DNA from: Paenibacillus crassostreae
GTDB taxonomy: Bacteria; Bacillota; Bacilli; Paenibacillales; Paenibacillaceae
Assembly (NCBI RefSeq): GCF_001857945.1
Contig: NZ_CP017773.1
Span: forward strand, 23,694 to 87,693
Direction: 5' to 3'
DNA: 64,000 nucleotides
Made by a program: the position numbers and the translations under genes. The notes beneath the pieces were generated by a model. That model worked only from the letters and a program-made list of their open reading frames with translations. It had not been told where the DNA came from and did no database searches. This document shows, piece after piece, positions 27,583 through 35,965 of the stretch; positions within the stretch are counted from its first letter, which is position 1; the number at the start of each line of letters is the position of its first letter.

Positions 27583-28605
27583 ATGGACAGTACAGATATC
27601 ATTGCAATATCAAAAATAGCGTCCCTTATAGAAGAAGAGAAAATTATTAGAACGAATAATAACTCGGTATGGGACAAGATTTTGTCCAACGCTGGGCAAA
27701 GAAAACTCTACGTAGAATATCAACATAATCTTAATCCATTTACTTACTACAACCATCGTCCCAACGAGAATCCAAAGTTTAGAGAGTTCTTTACAGCAAT
27801 CAAATCTATTTTGCAGACTGTGTATCTGGAATCAAGTGATAATGGAGAATTTCAAAAGCTCATGGAAGCGATCGTTCAATCTATTGATTTTGACATAATA
27901 TTAATGGGAGATGTCACGTCGGTGAAAGGTGGTTTTGATTACGACACATTTAAGGATTTCATGGAAAATGTTCATGAAATCCGTGCGGTAGAGACGCTCG
28001 CAGAAAGGGCAACTCCTGCCTTCAAGGAGTTTCGCCTTAATCTGAACATCCTTAATCTCGACCTGCAGTTCGAAAATAAGAAGCTTACGTTAAGGCATCT
28101 GACTGAAGATATTGATAACTCAAACAAAAAGGCTAGCATTGTTATGGAGTGGCTGACAACTTTGTATCCACTAATTAGTAAAAGCTATAAAGAAGCTTTA
28201 GAAAACTATTCAGCTGGTAATCCAAGCGCATGTATCTTCAGCTGCAGAAACATCATAACTGGTATTTTTTCGGAGTTAAAGGATGATGATACTTCTTGGA
28301 TTACAGGGCTACAAAAGATTAGTACCGATGTGAATATTAAAAATATTGTTGCTAAGAATATTCCCCAAGGTAGTGCTAACGTTAAAATGATATTTGATAA
28401 TGTACAGCAGTTTAAGTACCCAAGATTTATGGTCATTTACAGCCTATACTCATTAACTTGTGATTTGGGTGCACATACTCACGAGGCACCAAAAATGGGT
28501 GGCGTATTACATCCTGAAATTACAACGATGAATGATGCCCTATTGTGCTTACGAATGACGCAAGACGTATTACTTTGGGTTAAATCAGAGATAGATAAAC
28601 TATAA
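27583..28605 (+). CDS. Hypothetical protein with HEPN-like C-terminal domain
   Basis: A 340-residue, mostly helical protein. The part from ~195 (SYKEALENYSAGNPSACIFS, then CRNIITGIFSEL) resembles the helix-rich HEPN/Abi C-terminal pattern seen in abortive-infection proteins. I do not see an R-x4-6-H ribonuclease motif, so it could be a non-catalytic HEPN relative. The N-terminal domain is unrecognised. It is monocistronic and lies between two MBL cassettes among defence genes, so a defence role is possible but unproven. Confidence 0.5.
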   Translation: MDSTDIIAISKIASLIEEEKIIRTNNNSVWDKILSNAGQRKLYVEYQHNLNPFTYYNHRPNENPKFREFFTAIKSILQTVYLESSDNGEFQKLMEAIVQSIDFDIILMGDVTSVKGGFDYDTFKDFMENVHEIRAVETLAERATPAFKEFRLNLNILNLDLQFENKKLTLRHLTEDIDNSNKKASIVMEWLTTLYPLISKSYKEALENYSAGNPSACIFSCRNIITGIFSELKDDDTSWITGLQKISTDVNIKNIVAKNIPQGSANVKMIFDNVQQFKYPRFMVIYSLYSLTCDLGAHTHEAPKMGGVLHPEITTMNDALLCLRMTQDVLLWVKSEIDKL

Positions 28606-28620
28606 ATCCATAGCTAAGAA

Positions 28621-28735
28621 TCGTAGTAAATTGCGAAGGCAGTTAAGGGTATTCTTGATTCTAATCGGTTCCATTATAGCTTGAATGAATATATATGTTG
28701 GTTCGTAGAGAGTAGTATTTTAAGCTCTCCAAGAT
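28621..28735 (+). pseudogene. Fragment related to the gene at 31963
   Basis: Frames here encode SKLRRQLR and, after a one-base shift, ILDSNRFHYSLNEYICWFVE, matching SKCRRRVR and TIFDANRFGYNLHQYICWFVE of the gene at 31963. Only the N-terminal ~35 codons remain. Confidence 0.7.
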
Positions 28736-28763
28736 GTAGTGGATAAGCCAAGTAGAAAAGCAA

Positions 28764-28785
28764 AGAACCAGCCTAGGCTGGTTCT
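28764..28785. terminator. Palindromic hairpin between convergent genes
   Basis: AGAACCAGCC-TAG-GCTGGTTCT is a perfect dyad located between the HEPN-like gene and the convergent DUF3006 gene. It lacks a strong T run. Confidence 0.5.
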
Positions 28786-28867
28786 ATATTAATTATGCTA
28801 TATTTTTTCTTGCGAATATAAGAGTAAGGGACCATAGTACTTCGTGTTTCATATTTAAATTATTAAT

Positions 28868-29083
28868 TTAATCCTCAAATAATTCATCCATTAGTTCTTG
28901 GATCTCTTTTTCTCTATTTTTCGTATCAGCCGTATCGATCGAAATTTCATTATCATTGAAGAGAAGCGTATCACCGATCTTAACATCTGTAGGTAGTTTT
29001 GCTTTTAAGATATCCTCTGTTTGTCCGTTGAATTCTATAACCGCATATTCACCCTCAAATCGATCAAGTATTCCTTTTCTCAT
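28868..29083 (-). CDS. DUF3006 family protein, copy 2
   Basis: A 71-residue protein nearly identical to copy 1 at 22.2 kb (MRKGILDRFEGEYAVIEFNG, LPTDVKIGDTLLF). It shares the same one-base TAATG overlap with its MBL gene. Confidence 0.85.
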   Translation of the reverse strand: MRKGILDRFEGEYAVIEFNGQTEDILKAKLPTDVKIGDTLLFNDNEISIDTADTKNREKEIQELMDELFED

Positions 29084-30111
29084 TATTTACTCCCCTTTGT
29101 TGATGTGAATGTTATTTTAGTACCATCTGAGATGGCTGTGATGGTGCCTTTTTGATCCGTCCGATAGGTCGTGGCTTTCACATTTGTAAGGCGAGCTAGA
29201 ATGCCAGAGTTTGGATGACCATAGTTGTTTTTACCGACTGAGATAATGGCATACTTAGGTTTTACCGCATCAATAAATGATTTACTTGTTGAACTCGTAG
29301 AGCCATGGTGTCCGACCTTTAGAACGTCAGCTTTTAAATTGGATTTATCTAAAAGCATGTCGTTTTCCGATTCAAGCTCAGCATCTGCAGCAAATAGGAA
29401 GGAGTTATTTTTGTAAGTGACCTTTAGAACCGCACTCCAATTATTCAAATCATCACCGTAGGTATTCACGGGAGCTAAAAAGGTAGCTGCAATATCGGTT
29501 AGTGGAATAGTGAGACCTTTGGTTACACTTTTAATAGATTGGCCTTCATTTTTTACAGCTAAAAGGAAATCCTTATACGTATCCGTTGTATGGGAGACTT
29601 TAGGTGCATATACAGATTTAACATCAACAGCCTTCAGTACATCATCGAGTCCACCTATATGATCTGCATCTGGATGGGTGGCGATCATCACGTCTAATGT
29701 CTTAACACCGAGAGACTCCAGGTATTTCACAACGTTTTTCCCTTGATTGTTATTTCCACCATCGATGAGGATGTATTGGTCTTTCGGTGTACGGATGAGT
29801 GTGGAGTCACCTTGGCCAACGTCGAAATAATACACTTGTAATGTACCTACGGTTTGTTTTTTTGGTAAGAGTAGAGTCGTGTCTGTTGGTGTTGTAGTAG
29901 ATTTGTTTTTATCTTCTTTCTCTTTCTCAGATTTGCTTGATTCACCGTTATGGTAATGATATTCTCCATCTTTAAGGCCCCATTTTGCACAATTGGTCCG
30001 GCAATAATGGCCGCCATTGGCATCCGTTTTTCCTGGGTGGGCGCTAGCTATGACAGGTAGCATGACTAATAGAATGGATATAAATAATGCAATGGAAGTT
30101 TTTCTCTTCAT
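29083..30111 (-). CDS. Secreted ComEC-like metallo-beta-lactamase hydrolase, copy 2
   Basis: The ATG nine bases after GAGAGG gives 342 residues, the same length as copy 1. It has the same signal peptide, YHYH motif, linker and MBL motifs (DVGQGDSTL, THPDADHIGG, KVGHHGSTS). Differences concentrate in the linker (SSKSEKEKEDKNK) and in the stretch after KVSHTTDTY. Two full copies 6.7 kb apart in the same orientation can recombine and delete what lies between them. Confidence 0.9.
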   Translation of the reverse strand: MKRKTSIALFISILLVMLPVIASAHPGKTDANGGHYCRTNCAKWGLKDGEYHYHNGESSKSEKEKEDKNKSTTTPTDTTLLLPKKQTVGTLQVYYFDVGQGDSTLIRTPKDQYILIDGGNNNQGKNVVKYLESLGVKTLDVMIATHPDADHIGGLDDVLKAVDVKSVYAPKVSHTTDTYKDFLLAVKNEGQSIKSVTKGLTIPLTDIAATFLAPVNTYGDDLNNWSAVLKVTYKNNSFLFAADAELESENDMLLDKSNLKADVLKVGHHGSTSSTSKSFIDAVKPKYAIISVGKNNYGHPNSGILARLTNVKATTYRTDQKGTITAISDGTKITFTSTKGSK

Positions 30112-30358
30112 TAAGGTCATCCTCTCATAGTTCTATATAGGAAGTAGTTTATCAAATGTTGGTAAGTATATCTATGTTATTGGTAGTAACTCTGAGAGGA
30201 AATGGATGAGTAACATATTCTCTTCTATTAATAAGTTGTGATTCAATAATATAACGGAAGATGTAAGAGTTATTATTGACTGTCGTATAAATTACAGATA
30301 CAATAAATAATGGTAGTATATGGATTTTATGGGTTATTATTTTATAGGGGTGATCTAG

Positions 30359-31759
30359 TTGGAATCAACCATTACGATTCGCTCAGAGATTGAAGATTAC
30401 ATAAGAAGGACTGGGAAGGGTATAAATGGACTATCCCAGTCTTTTGGTTTGAATAAAGGAATTTTAAGTGCCATTATTAATCGCAATCCGCCTAAACCTA
30501 TTTCTGTAAGACAACTAGATATTATTACTGCAGGGATGGAGCTTCCGGAAGGGGCATTGTATGAGTTATATATAGATGAAATTATAGTTTCAAATCCACT
30601 TAATTGGCGAAGGTTGAAGCCTTTTTTACAAAGGTGTGCAGAACTTGAAAAATATAATTGTATTGAGGAGGTTCTTCAGGGGCTTGTCGATGATCTCTCA
30701 TTTATTCCAGGTATATTTAATACAGCAGAATTACTTTATGAACAGGGCTTGATCCAAGCAGCACTCATGCTTTATGAATGTGTAGCTGAAGGCGAGAAAT
30801 ATCAACACTCCGAGAGGTTGGCTATTTGTCAATATCGTATTTTCAAAACAAAACTAGGTCAAGACAATACGATTAATCTTAAGATTGCTAGTCAGTTCGA
30901 ACCGTTTATGAATCGATTACCTGAAGATGAGCAACTTGATGCATTACGAGATTTGGGTAATGTCTATACGACACTTCATGCTTGGAAGCGTGTAGACGAG
31001 ATTGCCAATCAATTAGAGAACTTGGTTAGCATTATATATAAAGTTGAATGTGAGTCTAACAAGTATGATGAATCGAATAGAAAAACGAAGTATCCTTTGG
31101 TTGTTTATTACGGACAAGTCTATTTGATGAAGGTAGCCGTGTACGATAATGCAAAAGACTATGAGCAGGCGAAGGAATACAATAATCGTTATGCTAATTT
31201 AAGTTGGTTTATGGGTTTAGGAGCAGAAGGAAAGGTATGTGTTAACAATTTTAGGATGTGGTCTAAGGCAAATGCCTATGTTTTTGATTTAAAAACGGGG
31301 AAGACAGATACACTATCTGAATATGTGTCTTATATTGAAGATAAGGAATATGAGATCCTTCCAGGCTTAGAAATGATTATGAAATCTGCTAATGAATATA
31401 ATCTGAATGTGGATCACATTCTCCTACAGTTTGAGGACCGGATTTCTTCTTACTTTCAGTCGGATTTTGTGGGGGAAGGTTATAAGCAACAGTTTAGTAT
31501 GGATCGGTACACTACCTTTTTTTATGAACTTGCCTATTATTATTTTAAGAATTCTCGTCAGGAGATGGCGATTACCTATGTATTGGCAAGTTTGGGTTTT
31601 GCTGTTAAAATAAATAATAAGGCATGTATTATCTTATGTATGAAGTTGTTTGAAGAATTAAGAGATTTTGCATCGATGGAAGTTTTACATAAATATAAAA
31701 ATACTATTAAAGGAGTTCATGAAGATGCGGAAAATGATATATTCTTTGTTGGCAGTTAG
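30359..31759 (+). CDS. RRNPP-type receptor: HTH plus TPR-like repeats
   Basis: A 466-residue protein starting at TTG after TAGGGGTG. Residues ~1-60 form a Cro/CI-like HTH (GINGLSQSFGLNKGILSAII, ISVRQLDIITAGMELPEGAL). The remaining ~400 residues are helical, with degenerate TPR pattern (LYEQGLIQAALMLYECVAEG, YYFKNSRQEMAITYVLASLG). HTH followed by a TPR superhelix is the architecture of peptide-pheromone receptors (PlcR, PrgX, AimR class). A small secreted-peptide gene overlaps the 3' end, as in rap-phr. It should bind the re-imported peptide and switch target promoters on this element. Confidence 0.75.
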   Translation: MESTITIRSEIEDYIRRTGKGINGLSQSFGLNKGILSAIINRNPPKPISVRQLDIITAGMELPEGALYELYIDEIIVSNPLNWRRLKPFLQRCAELEKYNCIEEVLQGLVDDLSFIPGIFNTAELLYEQGLIQAALMLYECVAEGEKYQHSERLAICQYRIFKTKLGQDNTINLKIASQFEPFMNRLPEDEQLDALRDLGNVYTTLHAWKRVDEIANQLENLVSIIYKVECESNKYDESNRKTKYPLVVYYGQVYLMKVAVYDNAKDYEQAKEYNNRYANLSWFMGLGAEGKVCVNNFRMWSKANAYVFDLKTGKTDTLSEYVSYIEDKEYEILPGLEMIMKSANEYNLNVDHILLQFEDRISSYFQSDFVGEGYKQQFSMDRYTTFFYELAYYYFKNSRQEMAITYVLASLGFAVKINNKACIILCMKLFEELRDFASMEVLHKYKNTIKGVHEDAENDIFFVGS

Positions 31760-31850
31760 TCTAGCCTTTTTTATTTTTATTCAACCGACTCCTCCAACTT
31801 CAGGATCAGGAACGGTAACTACCTTGATCCATGGTATCGGGTGGTATTGA
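31725..31850 (+). CDS. Candidate secreted signalling-peptide precursor
   Basis: A 41-residue frame overlapping the receptor stop by 35 bp, with AAAGGAG nine bases before the ATG (another ATG lies two codons upstream). It reads MRKM, a ~17-residue hydrophobic core (IYSLLAVSLAFFIFI), QPTPPTSGSG and the tail TVTTLIHGIGWY. The basic start, export signal and short polar/aromatic C-terminus fit a Phr/AimP/PapR-type precursor whose last 5-10 residues would be the pheromone. A terminator follows at 31915. Confidence 0.65.
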   Translation: MRKMIYSLLAVSLAFFIFIQPTPPTSGSGTVTTLIHGIGWY

Positions 31851-31914
31851 TTAGAAACGTTTAATGTTTAAAATAAGAATTCTTTACTAGTGTCAGATAA
31901 GAAAGTAAATAGAA

Positions 31915-31958
31915 GCCACATGCAACCGACATTGATGGTTATTGCATGTGGCCTTTTA
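31915..31958 (+). terminator. Terminator of the receptor-peptide operon
   Basis: GCCACATGCAA pairs perfectly with TTGCATGTGGC and is followed by CTTTTATA. Confidence 0.8.
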
Positions 31959-31962
31959 TATT

Positions 31963-32484
31963 ATGGGTATATGTTCAAAGTGTAGGAGGAGGGTGAGGAC
32001 TATTTTTGATGCTAATCGGTTTGGGTATAACTTACACCAATATATATGTTGGTTTGTAGAGAGTGGTGTTTATAGCTCAGAGGAAATGATGAAGACTTTG
32101 AAAAGTAAATTAGATGTGGATGATACTCATGTACAAAGTATAGTTCAATTCATGTTCTATTCATTTGCAAAGTCTCGGTTTGCTTGTTTAGAAATCAAGA
32201 GCGATCCTTTGGATTATGTTCTATATCCCATGGTAGAGCCTCATATGTTTGCTCACTACCTTAAAACATCATATACAGATCGAAGAGGAATTCGTATAAA
32301 GATTGGCCAAAAGGTTAAATTTAGTGTTTGGGATGGAGATAATGCACCTGAACACCTGGATTTTTGGACAGGGGAGGTCTTAGAAACAAGACATGATCAA
32401 GGTTTCGTGGAGTATATCATCCAAAGAGACTTAGATCATCAAATGGTTAGGGATAGGAGAGGATTCATAAGAGAAGTAATATAA
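31963..32484 (+). CDS. Hypothetical protein with related fragment at 28.6 kb
   Basis: I chose the ATG at 31963 (MGICSKCRRRVR, 173 residues) because an upstream TTG lies inside the terminator and the homologous fragment at 28.6 kb also covers SKxRRxxR. The N-terminal half is helical. The C-terminal 60 residues are beta-rich (IRIKIGQKVKFSVWDGD, FWTGEVLETRH), like a small SH3/KOW-type barrel. Function unknown. The start codon is uncertain. Confidence 0.5.
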   Translation: MGICSKCRRRVRTIFDANRFGYNLHQYICWFVESGVYSSEEMMKTLKSKLDVDDTHVQSIVQFMFYSFAKSRFACLEIKSDPLDYVLYPMVEPHMFAHYLKTSYTDRRGIRIKIGQKVKFSVWDGDNAPEHLDFWTGEVLETRHDQGFVEYIIQRDLDHQMVRDRRGFIREVI

Positions 32485-32642
32485 CGGTAGTAAATCTAGA
32501 CGATGGATGTATTAGTCGCTATTTATAGCAGGAATGGTGTGCAGCTGTGTCAAATATAACAGGATAATCATAATGCTACATATCGAAGTTCATAGTGATT
32601 TAGGGTTACAAAACTAAGTACCATTAAGGAGTGAAGCTGATC

Positions 32643-32837
32643 ATGATCGAAGAATTACGTATAGCTGCAATGTATCATCAGAGAGTTATCTTAACATTAC
32701 AGGATGGAGATTTGATAACAGGTGTAGTTGAAATGTCTACTGATCCGACCCGAGTGAAGATACGATGTATAGATGGATTGGTATGGGTTCCCTATGAGGA
32801 CATTGTGAATGTAAATCGGTTGATAACACTTCATTAA
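32643..32837 (+). CDS. Small LSm/YolD-tail-like protein, paralogue 2
   Basis: The ATG after AAGGAGTGAAGCTGATC gives 64 residues (MIEELRIAAMYHQR...). VILTLQDGDLITGV, TDPTRVKIR and LVWVPYEDI match the paralogue at 39.1 kb almost residue for residue. The strand pattern suggests a five-stranded Sm-like barrel. A terminator and repeat locus R2 follow, an arrangement repeated at 39.1 kb. Confidence 0.65.
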   Translation: MIEELRIAAMYHQRVILTLQDGDLITGVVEMSTDPTRVKIRCIDGLVWVPYEDIVNVNRLITLH

Positions 32838-32867
32838 ATAGCTTGAATACATAATAGTCTATAAGTA

Positions 32868-32896
32868 CAGGTGGCCCAATGGGTCACCTATTTTTT
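32868..32896 (+). terminator. Rho-independent terminator
   Basis: AGGTGGCCC-AAT-GGGTCACCT is followed by ATTTTTT. The same hairpin with a paired change (GGTCC/GGGTC) follows the paralogue at 39.26 kb. Confidence 0.8.
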
Positions 32897-32960
32897 ACAG
32901 CATACACGAGCATATTTGCTTGGCTTGAGTTAGATGGTTTAAACAACGTATTGAATATAA

Positions 32961-33775
32961 TCCCCCGGTTCATCGTCCCTAAATCCCAAGCGAACCCGGG
33001 AAAGGCACCTCGTTTCCATTGAGATTTTTAACGGGACTAGCAGGGTAGTAGAAGACCTCTGGGGTAACGCTTGAACAGCAATGTTTCCTCCGATTACGCT
33101 ATCACTCCATCTTCGCTTGCGTTATCGCTCCAACTCCGTAAACCATCCTGTTTTACGAAGCAAAACGGAACCATGATTCCATTACGCTAACGCTTCATTA
33201 CATCATCGTTCCAAGAGATTTTCGGGTTATTTCGAAGAAGAAGGGACTGCTGGGGTAACGCTTGAACAGCAAGGTTTCCTCCGCTTACGCTATTGCTCCA
33301 TCTCCGAAAACCATCCTGTTTTACGTTGCAGAACGGAACCATGATTTCACTGCGCTAACGCTTCATTACATCATCGTTCCAAGTGCTGTTTGGGTTATTT
33401 CGAAGAAGGAGGGACTTCTGGGGTAACGCTTGAACAGCAAGGTTTCCTCCGCTTACGCTGTTGCTCCATCTCCGTAAACCATCCTGTTCTACGTAGCAGA
33501 ACGGAACCGTGATTCCACTGCGCTAGCGCTTCACTTCATCAACGTTCCAAGACCCATTGGGGGTATCTCAAGAAGAAGGGACTGCTGGGGTAACGCTCGA
33601 ACAGCATGGTTTTTTCCGCCTACGCTATCACTTCATCTCCGCTTACGTTTACGCTCCATCTCCATAAACTATCATGTTCTACGTAGCAGATCGGAACCAT
33701 GATTTCATTACGCTACGCTTCACTTCATCAACGTTCCAAAACCCATTCCGAATAATCGAGGAAGGAAAACTGTTA
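32961..33775. repeat. Structured intergenic repeat locus R2 (header + 4 units)
   Basis: The header (32961-33045) begins TCCCCCGGTTCATCGTCCC and pairs GTCCC with GGGAC and AAATC with GATTT around a variable hairpin. Four ~190-bp units follow, each opening GGGGTAACGCTYGAACAGC. Within a unit AACAGCAAGGTTT pairs with AAACCATCCTGTT (two mismatches), and GGAACCATGAT pairs with ATCATCGTTCC with a fixed C.C mismatch. No coding frame is present. The final ~360 bp to 34130 hold only short coding-like scraps (e.g. RLTDAAKEILGKWFHEII near 34060) without a start. Confidence 0.8.
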
Positions 33776-34130
33776 TACGCCTATGTCGAAGAAGTGGAGG
33801 AAATGATCGAGATATCTAGACCCTAAACCTTTAGTCTAATATATCCGGCGAGCGTCGCAATTCCTGTTGCCACAGCTGTCTTAGTTAAATTTGATGTTGG
33901 GTTTGCTGGTCACTTGGGATACAAGCTGCCAAAAACGAAGTGACTATAAAATATGGTGCTTTAATAGCTGCTTAAGGTATACCTTAACTCAATATTCTTT
34001 CATGGTCATATACAGCATTTAATCTTTTTTCTACTATAAGTGATGGTAGAAATCTAACACGATTAACGGATGCAGCAAAGGAAATCTTAGGAAAATGGTT
34101 CCATGAAATAATAAGGTTTTTGATTATCTC

Positions 34131-34174
34131 TTGAATAAAGAATGTATGTTCGCATATAATAAGAACTAGTGTTC
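34131..34174 (+). promoter_or_regulatory. SOS promoter with LexA-type boxes, yolD copy 2
   Basis: TTGAAT (34131-34136) and TATAAT (34155-34160) are 18 bp apart. GAACTAGTGTTC (34163-34174) is a perfect GAAC-N4-GTTC LexA box covering the start site. GAATGTATGTTC (34140-34151) between -35 and -10 is one base off. DNA-damage induction of the two genes downstream is strongly implied. Confidence 0.85.
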
Positions 34175-34192
34175 TTATAAGGAGTGAATGTC

Positions 34193-34384
34193 ATGTCAGC
34201 TAAATACATCGGTCAAATTGTTGAAATTATCTATATGGATCGTAACGGAAAAATCACACAGCGCTGTATTGAGGTGAATTCGATTCGCAATGGCCTAATT
34301 AAGGCAACTTGTCTTAAGTCTGGATCAGCACGGACATTTCGCCTGGACAATGTATTGGCATGGCAACTATCGAAGACAGCATAG
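34193..34384 (+). CDS. Small WYL-like protein of the SOS/yolD cassette
   Basis: The ATG eight bases after AAGGAG gives 63 residues. VEIIYMDRNGKITQRCIEV and RTFRLDNVLAWQ resemble the last strands of a WYL domain. It is followed 12 bp later by yolD. The equivalent gene at 4766 is broken. It may act as a small regulator of the SOS cassette, but this is inference. Confidence 0.65.
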   Translation: MSAKYIGQIVEIIYMDRNGKITQRCIEVNSIRNGLIKATCLKSGSARTFRLDNVLAWQLSKTA

Positions 34385-34396
34385 GAGGTCATTAGT

Positions 34397-34729
34397 GTGG
34401 GTAAGAAGCTTGAAGGAAACGGATTATACGAATCATCGCGAATGATCATCCCTCAACACAAAGAGGCTATTCTGAGACAAGCGAAAGAGGAGATGCGGAG
34501 AGCGAGGCCAATCCTTGATGAACAGCAATGGGAGACGGTAGAACGTGCGATTGCTGATTCTTTAAATGAGCACGTAACAATTACACTCCAGGTGTTCGGT
34601 GCATTTGAGAATAGGGAACTAAAGGGGATTGTCGAAACAGTTAATATATATCGCCAAGAGATTAAGTTCAACTTTGATGATGAGTGGGAGTGGATCAAGT
34701 ATCAAAACATCATATCAGCTGAAGGATAA
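34397..34729 (+). CDS. YolD-like family protein, copy 2
   Basis: A 110-residue protein starting at GTG after TAGGAGGTCATTA. It has the family pattern KLEGNGLYESSRMIIPQH, LDEQQWE, FENRELKGIVE and WIKYQNI. It is ~75% identical to copy 1 at 4.9 kb. No uvrX/umuC-like polymerase is adjacent. Confidence 0.87.
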   Translation: MGKKLEGNGLYESSRMIIPQHKEAILRQAKEEMRRARPILDEQQWETVERAIADSLNEHVTITLQVFGAFENRELKGIVETVNIYRQEIKFNFDDEWEWIKYQNIISAEG

Positions 34730-34860
34730 AATTTAAAATTAAATAAATACCGTTATTTTTGCAATTTCAAGAACCGGAAATACCCGCGTTATTACAAGAA
34801 GGATTGCTTATTTATTTGAAGGTGATTTTTTTGGAAGCAGAAATACTGCTATATTAATTC

Positions 34861-35031
34861 ACGGAAGGGCAAGCAGAACTTTCTGACTATGATACACATA
34901 TGAATGCAATTATATTTAAGGATACTACGACACCTTACATTGAAAAAAATCAGGAGTATATCTTTAATGGAGAATTGCGATTGTATAATGGGGAATACCA
35001 ATTTGTAGTGAAGAGTATAATAAATCCATAG
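34861..35031 (+). pseudogene. C-terminal fragment of an unknown gene
   Basis: From 34861 an open frame encodes TEGQAELSDYDTHMNAIIFK followed by a strand-rich tail (EYIFNGELRLYNGEYQFVV) and a stop. A TAA lies just upstream in frame and there is no ribosome site at the internal ATG (34900). It looks like the end of a longer, OB-like domain whose start is lost. Confidence 0.4.
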
Positions 35032-35120
35032 GTTCTGTTTGACTTTTAAGTGATTCTTGTCAATCAGTTTTACATAAGGTATATTGTAATCAAGAAAATA
35101 ATTTACGGATATGCGGAAGC

Positions 35121-35166
35121 ACCGCAGATACTGCTCCTTTACAGGAGTTTTGTCTGCGGTTTTTTG
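35121..35166 (+). terminator. Two-tier hairpin terminator or attenuator
   Basis: ACCGCAGA pairs with TCTGCGGT around an inner CTCCT/AGGAG hairpin and is followed by six T residues. It lies 31 bp before the next start codon and downstream of a plausible promoter at ~35058-35085, so it could be an attenuator for that gene. Confidence 0.6.
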
Positions 35167-35196
35167 CGTTTCCGAAACAAATTGGAGGATGAAAAT

Positions 35197-35469
35197 ATGA
35201 ATTGCTGTACGTTTTGTTCGAAAAAAAATCAGATGCTCTTTACTCACATGGCTAACAAAGTTGGCTCACTATGCTTGGAATGCTATATGAAAATTCAGGG
35301 ATCGTGTGCGGTATGTAACGAACGTTTTATGCCATTTAAAGTGAAGGAAGATGTAACATACTATATCGAGGCAAAATTTATCAGCATGAGTGAGAAAAAT
35401 ATTATTCTTTGTGAGGGCTGTTATGATGCTATTCAGCGTAAGTTTCCAGAGAAAATAAATGAAAGATAG
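35197..35469 (+). CDS. Small multi-cysteine zinc protein
   Basis: The ATG after TTGGAGGATGAAAAT gives 90 residues. Four CxxC pairs (CTFC, CLEC, CAVC, CEGC) suggest two zinc sites. The family is unknown. The leader contains a terminator-like hairpin, so expression may be attenuated. Confidence 0.6.
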   Translation: MNCCTFCSKKNQMLFTHMANKVGSLCLECYMKIQGSCAVCNERFMPFKVKEDVTYYIEAKFISMSEKNIILCEGCYDAIQRKFPEKINER

Positions 35470-35709
35470 GAAGATCAAGGATCGGGAATGTAGGTATTGT
35501 TATAGATAAGGATCATCGTTAGGATTAGTATTGTAACAGTATATGAGCATTGTTGACTAACCGAGAGGTACTATGTTGCAGGGACATTACAATAAGAGAA
35601 ATTAGAGTTATAAGCTCGTTTTAAAGACAATGAGGGTTAAACAATGGAGATTTTTGATTCTAAAGTGACATTAGTAAATAATCGCTTTCGCAGAGGAAGG
35701 GAATGAGCT

Positions 35710-35919
35710 ATGGTTAAAGTAAGAAGAAAATTGAGTAATTCGAGTCCGGAAACTTATGTTACGAAAATTCCATTCATAGGTCAACGTAAATTGGAGCAGT
35801 CTAAAAGAAATTTGGAACTTTTGAAAAGAGATAGATACAACTTAGACAATAGTTTGATAGAGGGAATTCTCAATTGGCTTGTGTCGAATAAGAGGGTTGA
35901 ACGTGATGCTTTAATGTAA
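35710..35919 (+). CDS. Small basic hypothetical protein
   Basis: A 69-residue protein with GAGGAAGGGAATGAGCT before the ATG. It has a basic N-terminus (MVKVRRKLSNSS) and a helical C-terminus (LIEGILNWLVSNKRVERDAL). It lies 46 bp before the helicase gene and is probably co-transcribed with it. Confidence 0.5.
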   Translation: MVKVRRKLSNSSPETYVTKIPFIGQRKLEQSKRNLELLKRDRYNLDNSLIEGILNWLVSNKRVERDALM

Positions 35920-35965
35920 AATGAGAAAATAGGATCATATGGTTGAACGAAGGGATTAATGTTGT

